Positions 30,398 through 42,343 are shown, counted from the stretch's first letter. The stretch: DNA of 64,000 bases from Sphaerosporella brunnea (GCA_008704415.1 VXIS01000016.1:186001-250000), one strand, 5' to 3'. Notes: generated by a model from the letters alone, not told the origin. A program made the numbers and translations.

Positions 30398-30644
30398 TTT
30401 GACGAGCGGTTTGATTGACGAGAGGTTAACGGTAGGAAGGGTGTATTTGTGATTCGTGTGTTGCGAGCGGGAACGATTTCGGGCTGGCTCTACGGGTTTC
30501 GCCAGCGGCTACCACGTGAGTTGAGGAGATTACCCGGACTTTGCGTGAGGCATTGACGGTCACTCGCACATAAATTATCACTCTTAGCTATACTGCGGCT
30601 GATGCTAGCCACCACGCTGAAAGAAACAGCTCCCGCTGAAATTA

Positions 30645-33600
30645 TCACTCATCCATCCCTAGCACTCCCAAAGCCCCCATCAAAATCCTCCTATACCCCT
30701 CCTCCACCTCTGCGATCTTAACCAACACTCCCGCGGCGAGCGCCCTTGTATCCTCTTCACCAACCTCAACCGCAGTCTCAGCCCATCCCTTAACCTGAAC
30801 CACCAACTCTCCCAACTCCTCCGCAACCCTCCTCGGCCCATCTGCTGCCTCAATCCCCACCTCCAACACGGTCAGCGCGGCCAGAAGCAGTGCATCGAGC
30901 ACCCTCTGCTCCCCCGCCGCAGCCGGCAACATCCCCACCACCATCTCCAAACACTCCCGTGCCATTTCCATTCCCCTTGGCGCCGCAGGCCCAGCAGCAT
31001 GTATCAGCACGGCCAGGGTCTGCACCATCAGGCTCAGTAGCTCTGGTTGCGCCTGAACCTGTTTCCCACCGAAATCGCGGGCCGAAACCCACCACCCGCC
31101 CACGAGCGGGAAGAAGAACGCACTTGCCACTACGTCGAGGATTTTGCGATGGACTGGTGCTGCCCGGTTTTTTTCGACTGCGAGTCGCGAGGAGAAGGTG
31201 CGGATTTTGAGAACGGAGGGACCGGTTAGTTGGTCTGCCGCTTTGGCGGCGAGGGGGGTTAGGAGCATAGATTTGAGGGAGGCTGTGATGCTGCGCAAGT
31301 CGTGCGCGGGGGCGGGAGCGCTCCAGATGCTGTGGGATTTTCCGGGGAGCTGTGGGGCGCTGATAGTCGGTGGTGGGGAGAGCCCGGCGAGTTCTCGGGC
31401 CCCCATGCCGATAGCTGTGAGCAGCGTGGCGCGCTGTACGAGACCGTAGTCGCCCGTAAAGAACTGTGCGGCCAGCCATGGTCCAGCTTGTTCCGGCGAT
31501 GTGGCAACGAGGGAGACGAGTGCGGCGGTGCGGAGCTCGTCGAAGGCAGGGATATCGAAGCGGTTGTCGATGCCGGCAAAGATTGAGAGAAGGTCTGGAA
31601 GGTGCGAGGCGAGTTCTTTTCCTGAAGTTGCTTTGCGGCGGATTAGAGAGGAGGCGTGCTCCAGAGCTAGCAGCTGCTTGTCGTAGCTTTCGGTGGCATG
31701 GAGGTAGGATATTAGCTGGCGTATGTAGACGGGGGCTGAGGGCTTGTTGCGGCTGATGGTGGTGGCATCCTCGTCTGAGGCGTCCTCTGGGTCTGAGTCT
31801 GGCGCGGCGTAGGGGGTGAATTCGTCCTCTGAGGAGGATTCTTCGATGACTTGTATTGCAGTTGTGGTTGTGACTGAAGATGCTGGTGGGGTGGGCTTGC
31901 GTTTCTTTACCACTGCAGCTGGAGTGGAAAATAGATCCTTCAACTCTCCGATTTTGTCATCCACCATGGGTATGGACTTCCACCATTTCCCCTCTGCGGT
32001 CTCCATGCCTTCTGTCCCGAATGACATCTGCATCGTCTCTTCTTTGTCGACGAGGGATGAGAAACATTCTCCCACTACCATTCCCAGAAATCTCGCACGA
32101 TGAGAAGACGCAGAGAGACGGTTCGAGACACCGCTCAAGAAGGCAGATGACCTTGCCAGCCGGGCCATGAATGATGGCGCGTGGCGGTGGGCGATGCCGG
32201 CGCAGAGGAGAAGGATCTGCACATTCACTTTCGACACAATGAGCTTTTGTTGCGCGCAAAAGGATATATTTATATGTACAAAAAGACGAAAACATCAAGA
32301 ACGGGAGATGCGAAGTCAGAAACGGACCTTCTTGCCGTACAATCGGGGTGTGTTTGATCCAGAGCTGGTCTCCGAATTGTTGCAGCAGCTTTTCAGAGAG
32401 CTCGCAGAAGGCGAGTTCGTTTTTTGATATTACGGCCATGATGGCACGCCTGAGAGCGATGGGCTCGCCGATGCCGCCGCCGGTGCTGGAGGTGATCCAT
32501 TCCTGGATTAAAGACTGGAAGTCGTCGTCGTGGAGAAGGAATTTCTCTAAAAGGGCCGCGGCACCGGATACCCTGGTTGCATCATGTTTCCACCATGCAT
32601 CATGGTCATCATGCTTAATGTGAGAGCGTAGATTCGTTGATATCACCCGCAGTAATGCAAGCATGTAAGACCGCTTGTCATGTACGGGCAATGACGTCAC
32701 AATTTTTTGGAGACGGATCGATTCGTCGGTGGGCGTAATTAATATCTGCACCAGTCCTTCCACTACGCTATCTGTCGCGCATTGTCAGAAAGTCTCCTGT
32801 CAGCATAGCATGAGTGATAGTACCATTGTAGCCCAGTCTGAACGCCGCACTCAGCATTTGCGAAAGTGACTTCCAGGGGGCATCTTCCATTATGTCGGCG
32901 TGCAAACAGACCTCAGCAACTCCTCTTCCGAGCCATGACGCATAGAGCTTGCCGTCTCCGATCCATCGTTGTTTCTGATCTGGCGGGGGCCGCCCAAATA
33001 CCATCTCTGCCTCAGCAGCAACAGAGAGTAGCCTCCCACTACCCATCAGCGCTGTAAACTCTTTCCACACAATATTTCTCTTGATCTCACTCTCCTTCTC
33101 GATCAGCGCCCACACCTCATGCAGAAAGCTTCTGCGAGCAACCACCATCTGCAACAGGTCCAATAGGTCCCCCAGATTCTCGCGTAAGCCCATAGCTTCC
33201 CCGCCTGCCTTGTCTCTGGCAGGCGATATTAGCGCCTTTAACATCGCAGCAAGGCCTCCTAATCCTGTAGGGGATGCCAGGCATCGCGCAAGCAGTGCTC
33301 GCTGCTTCCGGTCGAGAACATGCCAAAAATCCGGCAGCGTCGTCTCCAGCAGGACTTTTGTTATTTGTGAGCTCAAAGGTGAGGGCGTGCGAATGTTGAA
33401 AGTACTATCGAGGAGTTGTAGACATTGTACGACGGTTTCTTGCGACGGGCTCGCTCGCAGACAGTCGAGAATCCCGGAAGGTGAATCCAGCGACGATGTC
33501 GAAAATGTCGTAATCGTAACGCCATTTGGAGAGGGACGCAGAGATTTACCGGTCGAAACTGTGAGCAGCGGCTCGTCGACGGAGTGCTCACGGCGGGGTT

Positions 33601-33661
33601 CAGTCGAGGAGGAGCGGGAGATTATGAGGCCATCCATGGTTGAGATGCACAAGCTTCCCAT
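30645..33661 (-). CDS. TEL2: Tel2/TELO2, TTT complex subunit
   Basis: This is the scaffold of the Tel2-Tti1-Tti2 cochaperone that stabilises PIKK kinases (ATM, ATR and TOR homologues). Exons are 32824-33661, 32341-32771 and 30645-32216, giving 946 aa of helical repeats. Intron 1 (52 nt) and intron 2 (124 nt) are in phase. Recognisable regions are EGLVQILITP...LQKIVTSLPVHDKRSY, FGMVVGECFSSLVD-type segment (FLGMVVGECFSS), and the Tel2 C-terminal domain SAPVYIRQLISYLHATES followed by FDELRTAALVSLVATSPEQAG. An acidic Ser/Glu linker (VIEESSSEDEFTPY, about 550-600) precedes the C-terminal domain and resembles the CK2-phosphorylated linker of TELO2 that recruits R2TP. Two upstream Mets exist; I used the first at 33661. 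Confidence 0.88.
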
Positions 33662-33843
33662 CGTTAACTGTAGCTTTCGAGCAGGGTGACGACACCCCAC
33701 TAAGCGCGGGGCACGCGGGTTCACGTGCTGATATCACAACCTAACTCACCACTTATCACTCGGCATAATCACACTAGAGGCTTCGCCTGTGCGGCTCAGA
33801 AAAACCCTGAAGTTGTGTTGTTTGCTACACATATTAGAGTGGT

Positions 33844-34236
33844 GGTACTCAAGGTAGGCTGAAAAGGCCGGCTGGCTGGAAATCGAGTGCCTCAAAAGAT
33901 CCAATAGAAGGCTCCAGCCTGGCTGCAGACTTTGAGGGACCTTTTGTGCAAACGTGCTGGCTGACGTCGCGGTCATGCCACCAGGCTGTGGCGAAATCAA
34001 AACCTGCGCGCAGTATGGAAAGCGTGGGCTCTAGAGCGGAGTAAATTTCGCTGAGTAAAGCGTGTAGTCACATGAAAATATTGTCATCTGATCTCTTTTG
34101 TTGCCCAGCAAGCCTGATTTTTCGGAGCTGGATGGAAAAATCTGGCTGGAAAACTCATGTGGCCTGCGGCCAATACAACCCACTCAACGTGACCTGATTT
34201 CCAGCCAGCCGGCCTTTTCAGTCTCCCTTGAGTACC
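33844..34236. mobile_element. Fold-back (MITE-like) element, about 40-bp arms
   Basis: Arms 33844-33885 (ggtactcaagg...gctgaaaaggccggctggct) and 34195-34236 are reverse complements with about three mismatches. No ORF and no certain target duplication. The interior is rich in ggctgg motifs, as in the hAT-type element at 26.4 kb. Confidence 0.65.
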
Positions 34237-35726
34237 ACTATTTAACCTGAGGCTTTTCCGTCAGGCAAGCCTACGACAGAGAAAAGATTCACAACAATAT
34301 GAAAACTGCTTGCACGCAAGCGAGTTTTCAACCTCAGGCAGTGTGTAGTTGCAACCAATAGTGGGTGTCAATAACCTCCGTTTTCACTTCAGAATGCCCA
34401 TCCGGTGCTGAACGGTTGCTACTATGTTTTACATAAGCTTATTGACAACCTTACGATGCGGTCATCTGGAATTGGGTGGAAGGTCCGCAGCGTAGAGAGC
34501 TTGTGATGTGACCTCGACCATCAAAACAATTGACGCCCGCCCGGCCATCCAAACAATCGATGCCCTCCTGCCCAGCAAAAACAATCAAAACCTCCCATTC
34601 AGCGAAAAACCCACCCGCCCAGCGAAGCACCAACGGGGTCTCGCTGTCCATGGCATCGCGTAGCACAATCCAAGCATCGCAAGCTATATTTACAGCTGCG
34701 CTAGCGTCTGCGCACGAGCTGAGGAGTTCAGCATGCATGCCAGTGCAGTTGATTAGTGAGCGAACAACCAAACAATTCACACCGCGTGCCCAAGAGCTTT
34801 TTTACCTGTAGATTGTCGTGCAACTAAGCTGTTAAGAATGGAGGTTGTTAAGAGAGCGTTGTGGGCGTTGTAGGGGTAGGTATGCGCGCGTTGTGACGGC
34901 GGGGTGGACGCGGGCAGCGAGCTGCGAGCAGCTGAATGGCTCAATCTGATGCTCTTAAGCACAAGATTGGCATTGTTATAGAGTACAATCGGGGCCAATC
35001 AGAAGTTGATGCGCACTCCCGGCAGGCAAGCCCGCAACAAGGAAACCACAGTGTGTGTTTGAGCGCGCTCAATGGGATGTAGATTGGTGAAAAATACCTC
35101 GCGTAACGATGAAAGTCTGTTTGAAAGAACCTATTAGCGCGCCTCGTGCAACGTAGGAATAGATCGCGCAACGTACCTAGGATCGCGAAGTCGTGTGTAG
35201 TGAAAAGGGTGGACGGCGTTGATGGCTACGGGGGTGTCGGCGTCGGCGTTGATGACTAGGGGGGGGGGGTGTCGGCGTTGATGGCTAAGGAGACGGCAGT
35301 CCAACGAGTAATCTAGTCACGTGCTGCACATGATGGCTTTGCCATTTCATTTTCATTTTCGCATAGTCACGTGATTTCGTTGCCATGTCATTTCATTTAT
35401 TTTTACAAATCCCTTTCGTAAACTTCAGGGCATGACTTTTGACTCCGCAGTGAGCACTGAGCAGTGAGCGCTTCGCACTAAACTTGCCTGACGCCCCCCG
35501 TCATGACACGCCTCCAACCCTGACCCCCCGTGAGCCAAGCCGTCTCCTTCTGTCTCCAGGCGCCTAGACGTTTTTGGCTTCAAGGCTCGAAAAACGGCTA
35601 GATACTTCGATCTATGTATTCCTAGCATACTTTTTGGGCTGCGTTATTAGTTACCGGGACCACGGACACCGAATACCGAAAACCGATACTGGATACTGAC
35701 CTCGCGAGCACAGTATGAGTTTGGGG

Positions 35727-35897
35727 CAGGGTTGGCAATGACCTCCCGTCAGGTTTTGAAGAGTGTCATGATGGGGGTCACTGAGTAGTCAGAAGTCATG
35801 TGATGCTATTCGAGTGATTGTTGCTGAAGCTCCTCTCGCAAAAATACCATACCCGATTACTTCCTTCACCCGACACGACATGTCATTGCCAGCCCTG
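35727..35897. mobile_element. 171-bp hAT-type miniature element with 8-bp target duplication
   Basis: The ends CAGGGTTGGCAATGAC and its imperfect complement (GTCATTGCCAGCCCTG) bound a 171-bp non-coding element. Identical 8-bp copies of GTTTGGGG flank it (35719-35726 and 35898-35905). Confidence 0.85.
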
Positions 35898-36546
35898 GTT
35901 TGGGGGTAGAGCCGCCCGGTATCCGTACCTTCTATTACCATAATTCGGTATGTGACTTCAGTAGTTGGTTGAAACGGCCGTTTCGCGCCATACTGGGGCG
36001 ATCCAAACGCGCTCGAAGATACACGCTTTGTAACCGCAACGCGCAACCCACAACCAGCAATGTCGATTCTGTTTCACATAGCAAGTTCACAATTCTTCGC
36101 TATGCTCACTATCACCGCCATCATATCATGCCAGTGATCTGTTTTTTTTATTCTTCTGAATAGAAGCCACCAGCCAGCCAGCCAACACATGCGCAACCTG
36201 CGACCTCTTTCCCTGAAAGAAAGATGAAAAAACAGATGGGACAGTTGAATAACCCTCTGTGCGCCGTATAAAACCCAGCAAACCAAAACACCATTGCCCT
36301 TTTATGTATGTTGAATAATACACCCGCCCATGTTAAAAAACGCCGTTACCCATGATCTGCATATGATCGCGATGACTGACTCCCATCCATGAGATAGCAG
36401 ATGTTGAAGTCTGCAACTCATCTCACCAGAGCTATCTCATGATACACAAAGGAAAAAAAAAAAGGGGGGGGGGGGGGGGAGGAAATGAACACCGAAAAAA
36501 AGAAACAAAAAAGGCGCAAAAGATTCTATATAAGATTATATATCGA

Positions 36547-37940
36547 TTAGAACTTGAGAGCCTTGGGCTTCTCCCAGGAGAAGTTCTGGTTCGTGAAGTG
36601 ACCGTTCTTGGCGGTCTGGAAGTAGATGGGCTTGGCCAAGTCGAGCTCGCGGACAATCACACCAGGACGCATGTCGAAGTTGTTGCGGATGATCTGGACC
36701 AACTCATCACTGGTCTTCTCGGAGGTACCGTAACTGTCGACCTGCAAACAGTTAGCGGCGCGTCATTAATAACTACCGGATAATGCGTACAAAGAGCGAC
36801 AGAGGCTCGGGAACACCGATGGCATAAGAGAGCTGGACCAAGCAGCGGCGGGCGAGGCCGGCAGCGACCAGAGACTTGGCGATCCAGCGGCCGAGGTAGG
36901 CAGCGGAACGGTCAACCTTGGAGAAGTCCTTTCCGGAGAAAGCACCGCCTCCGTGAGCACCCCATCCTCCGTAAGTGTCGACGATGATCTTACGTCCGGT
37001 AAGACCAGCATCACCCTGGGGACCACCGATGATGAACAGGCCGGAAGGCTGGATCTGTCGGGCTGTCAGACATACATTCATGCATAAGCGGGTTTTCGCT
37101 ACATACGTGGTAAACAGTCTTCTCATCGAGGTACTTGGCGGGAATACTCGTCTTAATGATCTTCTCAAGGATCTCCTTGCGCAGCTCCTCGGTGGTGATG
37201 TCCTCCGAGTGTTGCGCAGAAACGACGACAGTGTCAACGCGCTTGGGGATGACGGCACCATTGTCGTGCTCGTACTCAACAGTGACCTGAGTCTTCGTGT
37301 CGGGGCGGAGCCAAGGGAGCGAGCCATCACGGCGAGCAGCAGCCATGGCGGCGTTGAGCTTATGGGCAAGGACGACGGTAAGAGGGAGGAGCTCGGGAGT
37401 CTCATCGGTAGCGTATCCGAACATGATTCCCTGGTCACCAGCACCCAACTGCTCAAGAGCAGCGTCGTAGTTCAGACCCTGAGCAATGTCAGGAGACTGC
37501 TGCTCGATGGCGACCAAGACGTTGCAGGTCTTGTAGTCGAAACCCTTGGCAGAGTCATCGTAACCGATGTCCTTAATGGCACCACGGATGATCTTCTGGT
37601 AGTCCAGACGAGCCTTGGTGGTAATTTCACCAAAGACCATGATCATGCCAGTCTTGGTCGCGGTCTCGCAAGCAACCTGCAAGGAACCAGATTGTTAGGA
37701 CTTCTGGTCCTCATAGGCAACCGAGGCACTTGGAAATCTCACCTTGGAAAGAGGGTCCTCAGCCAAGCAAGCATCGAGAACGGCGTCAGAGACCTGGTCA
37801 CTAACAGAAGCGATATCCGGTCAGTTTTTGCAAGCTCAAAAAGCGATATTTGAGGCCACATACGCGATCTTGTCGGGGTGGCCCTCTCCGACGGACTCGG
37901 AGGTAAAGAGGAAAGTTCCCTGATTCTTCGTGGCGGTCAT
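36547..37940 (-). CDS. SAM2: S-adenosylmethionine synthetase
   Basis: This cytosolic enzyme makes S-adenosylmethionine from ATP and methionine. Exons are 37864-37940, 37743-37800, 37107-37676, 36791-37054 and 36547-36741, with introns of 63, 66, 52 and 49 nt, giving 387 aa. Signature segments are [20 protein letters not shown], the ATP-site motif [15 protein letters not shown], and [19 protein letters not shown]. The end is [16 protein letters not shown]. Codon use is strongly biased to C-ending codons, suggesting high expression. The symbol is assigned from the fungal single-copy orthologue; it could equally be called sasA in Aspergillus nomenclature. Confidence 0.96.
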
Positions 37941-39152
37941 TTTGTCGACTTTTGGGGCGAGAAGACGCTAATTGACAGGAATGAGTATGGTGAAGGGTAA
38001 TCTGGGGGGGGGGTATCACAAAAGGCTGGGGGGAGATGACGAGGAGAAGAGGAAGAGACGCGGGGAAGGAAAGATTTTATAAAGGGAGGGGTTTAGGGAA
38101 GGGACTAACAGACGGACGAATTGGAGAGGGAGTGGGGCACACAGGAGGGCAGCGCGGGCTCAGCAAAGTAGCGATCCGGGAGGAGGAGGGCTAGAGACGA
38201 GATGGGATGGCTGGGACGGATGGATTTGCACGGGGGGTGGGACCAAAATTTGCGAAAAAAGGAAAAAAGGAAAAAGGAAAAACAAAAAAGGGGTTCAAGC
38301 AGCGACCGCACTTACCCGTGTCGGGTAAGACTGGAGTTTAGGCGGGGTACCTGTTTACCTGCATAACATGCTGCAGTGAAAAAACTCTGTTTCACATACG
38401 CAAAAAAAAAAAAAAAAAAAAAAAAAAAAGATAGGGGGCATTAATAACATGTAGAACAGGAAAAATGGTGAGGATCGGGAGTTGCTCAGTGCGTCGAAAG
38501 AGAGGGGAAGACAGGTGAACGGAAGTAAACAGACACCGTAACGCGCTCAAAACACGCGGAAAATGTACTAGTACACCTCAGCAGCTTAGGATTTCACGGT
38601 TGAATTCGCCTTCGTGATTGGGCTAACTCAGTACATCCCAAAGGCTCTTTACTTTACCTCAGCAGGCTACTTAGTTGTTTTAGTTCTAGAAACAAAAATA
38701 TGTCGCCGGCACTGCTTGAACGCGAGGCGACTGGATGGTTGCCATTTGAGAAAGCAATGGCGTCAGCACAGCAAGCTTGGCTTTGAGCGATGGTAATTAG
38801 TCAGGATACATGCAACACACTCCAGACGTCTCCTCAAATTCCCATCCAAAGCAAAGAGGATTCCCAACTGATCAACGGAATCACAAAGCTGCGAACCCCC
38901 AGCTTACCCTGCTGGCATGCGACATCAATCTTGCAACTGCGCTAGCTGTGTTGAGCCAAACCTCCATCGCGACACCATTCCCTTTCAAACGCTTCCCCAT
39001 ATTCCGCTTGTTCCGATTGAATTCCAGGAACCAGATATCCCATCGTTTTGAGCCACTTTGTCAATGTGTTGTTCTCTTTGAGGTTGCCTTTTGATCTTTT
39101 CCTCTTCTCTTCTCGAATCTTCACTTCATCTTCTTTTCCTCTCCTTCACCGG
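37941..39152. other. Divergent promoter region, SAM synthetase / GPI13
   Basis: About 1.2 kb. It contains G-rich and A-rich tracts near the SAM synthetase side (37995-38300), a run of 28 A at 38402-38429, and a pyrimidine-rich tract (39085-39150) just before the GPI13 start. No gene seen. Confidence 0.55.
38402..38429 (+). repeat. Poly-A run (28 nt)
   Basis: An uninterrupted A tract between the two divergent promoters. It could exclude nucleosomes, as poly(dA:dT) tracts do in fungi, or be a retroposition scar; no flanking evidence favours the latter. Confidence 0.7.
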
Positions 39153-39191
39153 ATGTGCCGCGCGAGGCTGCCATCCATTCGATCATCATGA
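39153..39191 (+). promoter_or_regulatory. Upstream ORF overlapping the GPI13 start (ATGA)
   Basis: ATG at 39153 opens a 12-codon frame, in a different frame from GPI13, that ends TGA at 39189-39191. The stop overlaps the GPI13 ATG at 39188-39190 as ATGA. If the transcript includes it, translation of GPI13 would depend on leaky scanning or reinitiation. Confidence 0.5.
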
Positions 39192-42100
39192 GCGCTCAAC
39201 TGCCGCCGAAAAAGCCAACGAAGCCCTTGACCGAGTATCAAGGCATTGCAGCCCAGTGGGCCGCTGCGAAGAAGGCCCAGGAAGAGGAACAGGCCACAAC
39301 GCGGCTGAGGGACGAGAAGGTCAAACAGCGGAACGCGATAGCCCTGCGGAATTTCAAGTATCAGCATGGTCTCCTAGTCGCACTGCTGCTGTGCTTCTTC
39401 TACCTGCACGCCGTGGGGCTGTTTCTCTTCACCAAGGGCTTCCTGTTGACGCGTTTGGTGCTGGAGCACAAGTCGGAATGCACGGTGTCACCTCTCCAGG
39501 AATATGGAGATGCGCCGGTCTCGAATCCGGACAACGGCTGCTGGCACCCCAAGACCTTCAACAAAGCTGTAATAGTGATTATCGATGCTCTGAGATACGA
39601 CTTTACGGTTCCCTACGTTCCAGCGGACAACACTAGTGAGCCTCGCCACTTCCACAATGCCTTCACCACACCCTATGAGATCGCCTCCAAGCGTCCCGAG
39701 AATGCGGTTTTGCTGCCCTTCATCGCCGATCCGCCCACGACTACGCTACAGCGTCTCAAAGGGCTCACCACCGGTACGCTGCCAACCTTTATCGATGCCG
39801 GGAGCAATTTTGCCGGTACCGCCATCGATGAGGACAACATCATCGCACAGCTAAAGGGACGTGGAAAGCATATGGCGTTCATGGGCGACGACACCTGGAT
39901 GGCGCTCTTCCCCGGGCTGTTCGAAGACGACATGAACTATCCCTATGAAAGCTTGAACGTCTGGGACCTGCACACGGTCGACAACGGCGTTAACGAGCAC
40001 ATCTTTCCACTATTGGAGCCTAAGAACGCAACGAAGTGGGATGTTCTCTTCGCCCATTATCTGGGCGTGGATCATGCCGGTCACAGATATGGGCCGGATC
40101 ATTTTGCCATGACTGAGAAGTTGAAGCAGATGGATGAAGTTGTGCAGCGCCTGGTCAACAGAATCGACGACGACACCCTGTTGGTCGTGATGGGTGACCA
40201 TGGTATGGATGCCAAAGGCGACCACGGAGGAGAGTCCGACATGGAGCTGGAGGCTGCGTTGTGGATGTATTCCAAGAAGCCGGTGTTTGGACGGTTACCG
40301 AGGGAACTCTTGCCCCAACAAGGAGAGAGATCCGTGGCCCAGATCGATCTGGTTCCGACCATATCGCTGCTCTTGGGTATACCCATACCTTTCAACAACC
40401 TGGGCGCCCCCATTGCTGAGGCCTTCCTTGGAAGGCGGCAGTCGGGCATGCGGAACCTAGCCACTGTGTCTAGACTGACGGCGGCGCAAATCAAGAGATA
40501 CCAGCGTGAGTATTCCGGCAAGAACGATGAGGACATGGAGGAGAGCTCCGTGGTGAAGACTGCTTGGGAGGCCGGCCAGAAGTTGTGGGCTAGTGTTGTC
40601 AGCAAACGCAAAAGCACCGAAAACGACTGGATCCAAGTCTACCGGGAGTTCACCACGTACCAACAAGAGACTCTGCGGATCTGCAAATATCTTTGGGCAA
40701 GGTTTGATCTGGTCAGCATGGGCTCTGGAATCATTGTGCTGCTGGGCAGCATCATAACATTGGCGATCTATGCTCGGGGTTTCATCGGGGACACCACGAT
40801 TCTCACTGATGTGATCCTGAAGCGGACTCGCAACGGGCTTTGCGTTGGAACTCTGGCATCTTTACCCGTGACTTTCGCTCTGAGCGAAAAGTTGGAAGTT
40901 CCCAGGCTTCATGTGATCCTATTCGGTACCACTGTAGGAATTATACTTGGATTTCTCTCGGCTACCAGGGATGCCCGCCAGAGACTGGCCTCGCTCTTAC
41001 CCAACGACGGCTGGGGCTTCCTCTCGCTGCTCTTCACCACACTGAACTGCGTCATGTTCGGATCGAACTCCTTCACCATCTGGGAGGACAAGGCGCTCAC
41101 GTACTTTATCGCGACCTTCGCCGTTGCCGGCTTCACTGCGTCGCGGCGCAACAAGGACCCGGCAAACCGAGTCCTAGGAACCTACCATTCCATTATTCTC
41201 CTCATCCTCACTCGCCTGGCCGCAATCTCCCGACTATGTAGAGAGGAACAGATGCCGTTCTGCCACTCGACCTTCTACGCTTCCGCCACTTCTTCGGTTT
41301 CTGCTCCGTGGACATTGGCGTTGCTCTACATTATGGCTTTAGTGCTTCCATCGATCGTCAGGTCGTTCTACACCGGTACCAAGTCTTATTCCGGACCGGC
41401 TCCGTTTTACATTGGATGGGCCTTCCGTTTCGGTCTCTTCCTCGTGGCGACCTACTGGACTCTCGACTCGGCGGACAACGGCTCATGGTTCCCAGGACAC
41501 GAAGCTTTGATCAAGGTGGCTAAACCGGTCATTGCCCAGATCGTCATCGCTATAGGACTGATCGCTGGCCACGTTGGTTTTGCCTGGTCCTCCCTCTGCC
41601 TCGACGTCGATGTCCAGGACAAGGAGCCGGTAAAGCCGGAACAAGGAACCAAGGTGACATCCGCCAGCGGCCGCACGGTGACCATCCTCGGATACGCCAA
41701 CGTGCATGGCAGTCGATACTTCCTTCTCGTCATCTCGTGGGCGTTGGTGCTCATCCTGCTCCAAAAGCCGATGGGCGCGCTTTCAATGGGTGTCTTGCTG
41801 TGGCAGCTGCTGACGATTCTCGAGATCATCGACGTCAACGATCTGTCGTCGTCTTCAATTGGCCCCGTCATGTTCGCGATATTGGGCAACGCGCACTTCT
41901 TCTCCACTGGACACCAGGCTACCCTCTCCTCCATTCAGTGGGATGCCGCTTTCATTCCCCTCTCGACCATCCGGTACCCTTGGTCGCCGCTCTTGATCAC
42001 CGCCAACACCCTTGGCCCGCAGATCCTCACGGCTATCGCGGTGCCTTTGGTCTCTTTGTGGAAGGCTCCGCCCAAGAAGGAACCCGAAAATGAAGAGGGC

Positions 42101-42343
42101 CTGATGAGCAAGGTTGCGCGGGCCAGCGCCACATACATCCTCTTCCAGGCCACGATCGCCGGTGCCAGCATGATATGCGCGGGATGGCTTCGCAGACACT
42201 TGATGCTATACCGGATATTCAGTCCCCGGTTCATGCTGGGAGCGGTCACGTTGATTGTCACCGAGCTGGTGTGCATCTTGATCGGCGTCGGAGCCGTTCG
42301 GTGGAACTGGGTCGCGGTTGGAGAGGTGTTTGGATACTCGTAA
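39188..42343 (+). CDS. GPI13: GPI ethanolamine phosphate transferase 3 (Gpi13/PIG-O)
   Basis: This ER enzyme adds ethanolamine phosphate to the third mannose of the GPI anchor precursor, the bridge later joined to proteins. Intronless, 1051 aa. A short cytosolic N-terminus leads to one membrane span (about 60-80), then GFLLTRLVLEHKSEC, typical of Gpi13. The luminal alkaline-phosphatase-like domain has IDALRYDF with its metal/nucleophile region, FMGDDTWMALFPG, HYLGVDHAGHRYGP and VVMGDHGMDAKGDHGG (metal ligands Asp-His). More than ten hydrophobic segments fill the C-terminal 550 residues. The first in-frame ATG is 39188; the frame stays open upstream but only with non-ATG codons. It is preceded by an overlapping upstream ORF. 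Confidence 0.95.
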   Translation: MSAQLPPKKPTKPLTEYQGIAAQWAAAKKAQEEEQATTRLRDEKVKQRNAIALRNFKYQHGLLVALLLCFFYLHAVGLFLFTKGFLLTRLVLEHKSECTVSPLQEYGDAPVSNPDNGCWHPKTFNKAVIVIIDALRYDFTVPYVPADNTSEPRHFHNAFTTPYEIASKRPENAVLLPFIADPPTTTLQRLKGLTTGTLPTFIDAGSNFAGTAIDEDNIIAQLKGRGKHMAFMGDDTWMALFPGLFEDDMNYPYESLNVWDLHTVDNGVNEHIFPLLEPKNATKWDVLFAHYLGVDHAGHRYGPDHFAMTEKLKQMDEVVQRLVNRIDDDTLLVVMGDHGMDAKGDHGGESDMELEAALWMYSKKPVFGRLPRELLPQQGERSVAQIDLVPTISLLLGIPIPFNNLGAPIAEAFLGRRQSGMRNLATVSRLTAAQIKRYQREYSGKNDEDMEESSVVKTAWEAGQKLWASVVSKRKSTENDWIQVYREFTTYQQETLRICKYLWARFDLVSMGSGIIVLLGSIITLAIYARGFIGDTTILTDVILKRTRNGLCVGTLASLPVTFALSEKLEVPRLHVILFGTTVGIILGFLSATRDARQRLASLLPNDGWGFLSLLFTTLNCVMFGSNSFTIWEDKALTYFIATFAVAGFTASRRNKDPANRVLGTYHSIILLILTRLAAISRLCREEQMPFCHSTFYASATSSVSAPWTLALLYIMALVLPSIVRSFYTGTKSYSGPAPFYIGWAFRFGLFLVATYWTLDSADNGSWFPGHEALIKVAKPVIAQIVIAIGLIAGHVGFAWSSLCLDVDVQDKEPVKPEQGTKVTSASGRTVTILGYANVHGSRYFLLVISWALVLILLQKPMGALSMGVLLWQLLTILEIIDVNDLSSSSIGPVMFAILGNAHFFSTGHQATLSSIQWDAAFIPLSTIRYPWSPLLITANTLGPQILTAIAVPLVSLWKAPPKKEPENEEGLMSKVARASATYILFQATIAGASMICAGWLRRHLMLYRIFSPRFMLGAVTLIVTELVCILIGVGAVRWNWVAVGEVFGYS

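Larger units (their letters stand above)
33662..36546. other. Repeat-rich intergenic region
   Basis: About 2.9 kb with no supported gene. It holds a fold-back element (33844-34236), a hAT-type miniature element (35727-35897), a short inverted pair (cctgaggcttttcc / ttttcaacctcagg, 34247-34336), a G-rich block with repeats of gtcggcgttgatggct (35213-35290), and a poly-A/poly-G tract at 36450-36479 in the SAM synthetase 3' flank. Confidence 0.55.

Noticed and set aside
34451..34780. 109-codon minus-strand ORF in the repeat-rich spacer
   Set aside because: No recognisable motif, repeat-derived Ser/Ala/Cys composition, and no supporting introns or promoter.
36975..37853. 292-codon plus-strand ORF over SAM synthetase
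   Set aside because: Antisense shadow of a highly biased gene; it crosses three introns without justification.
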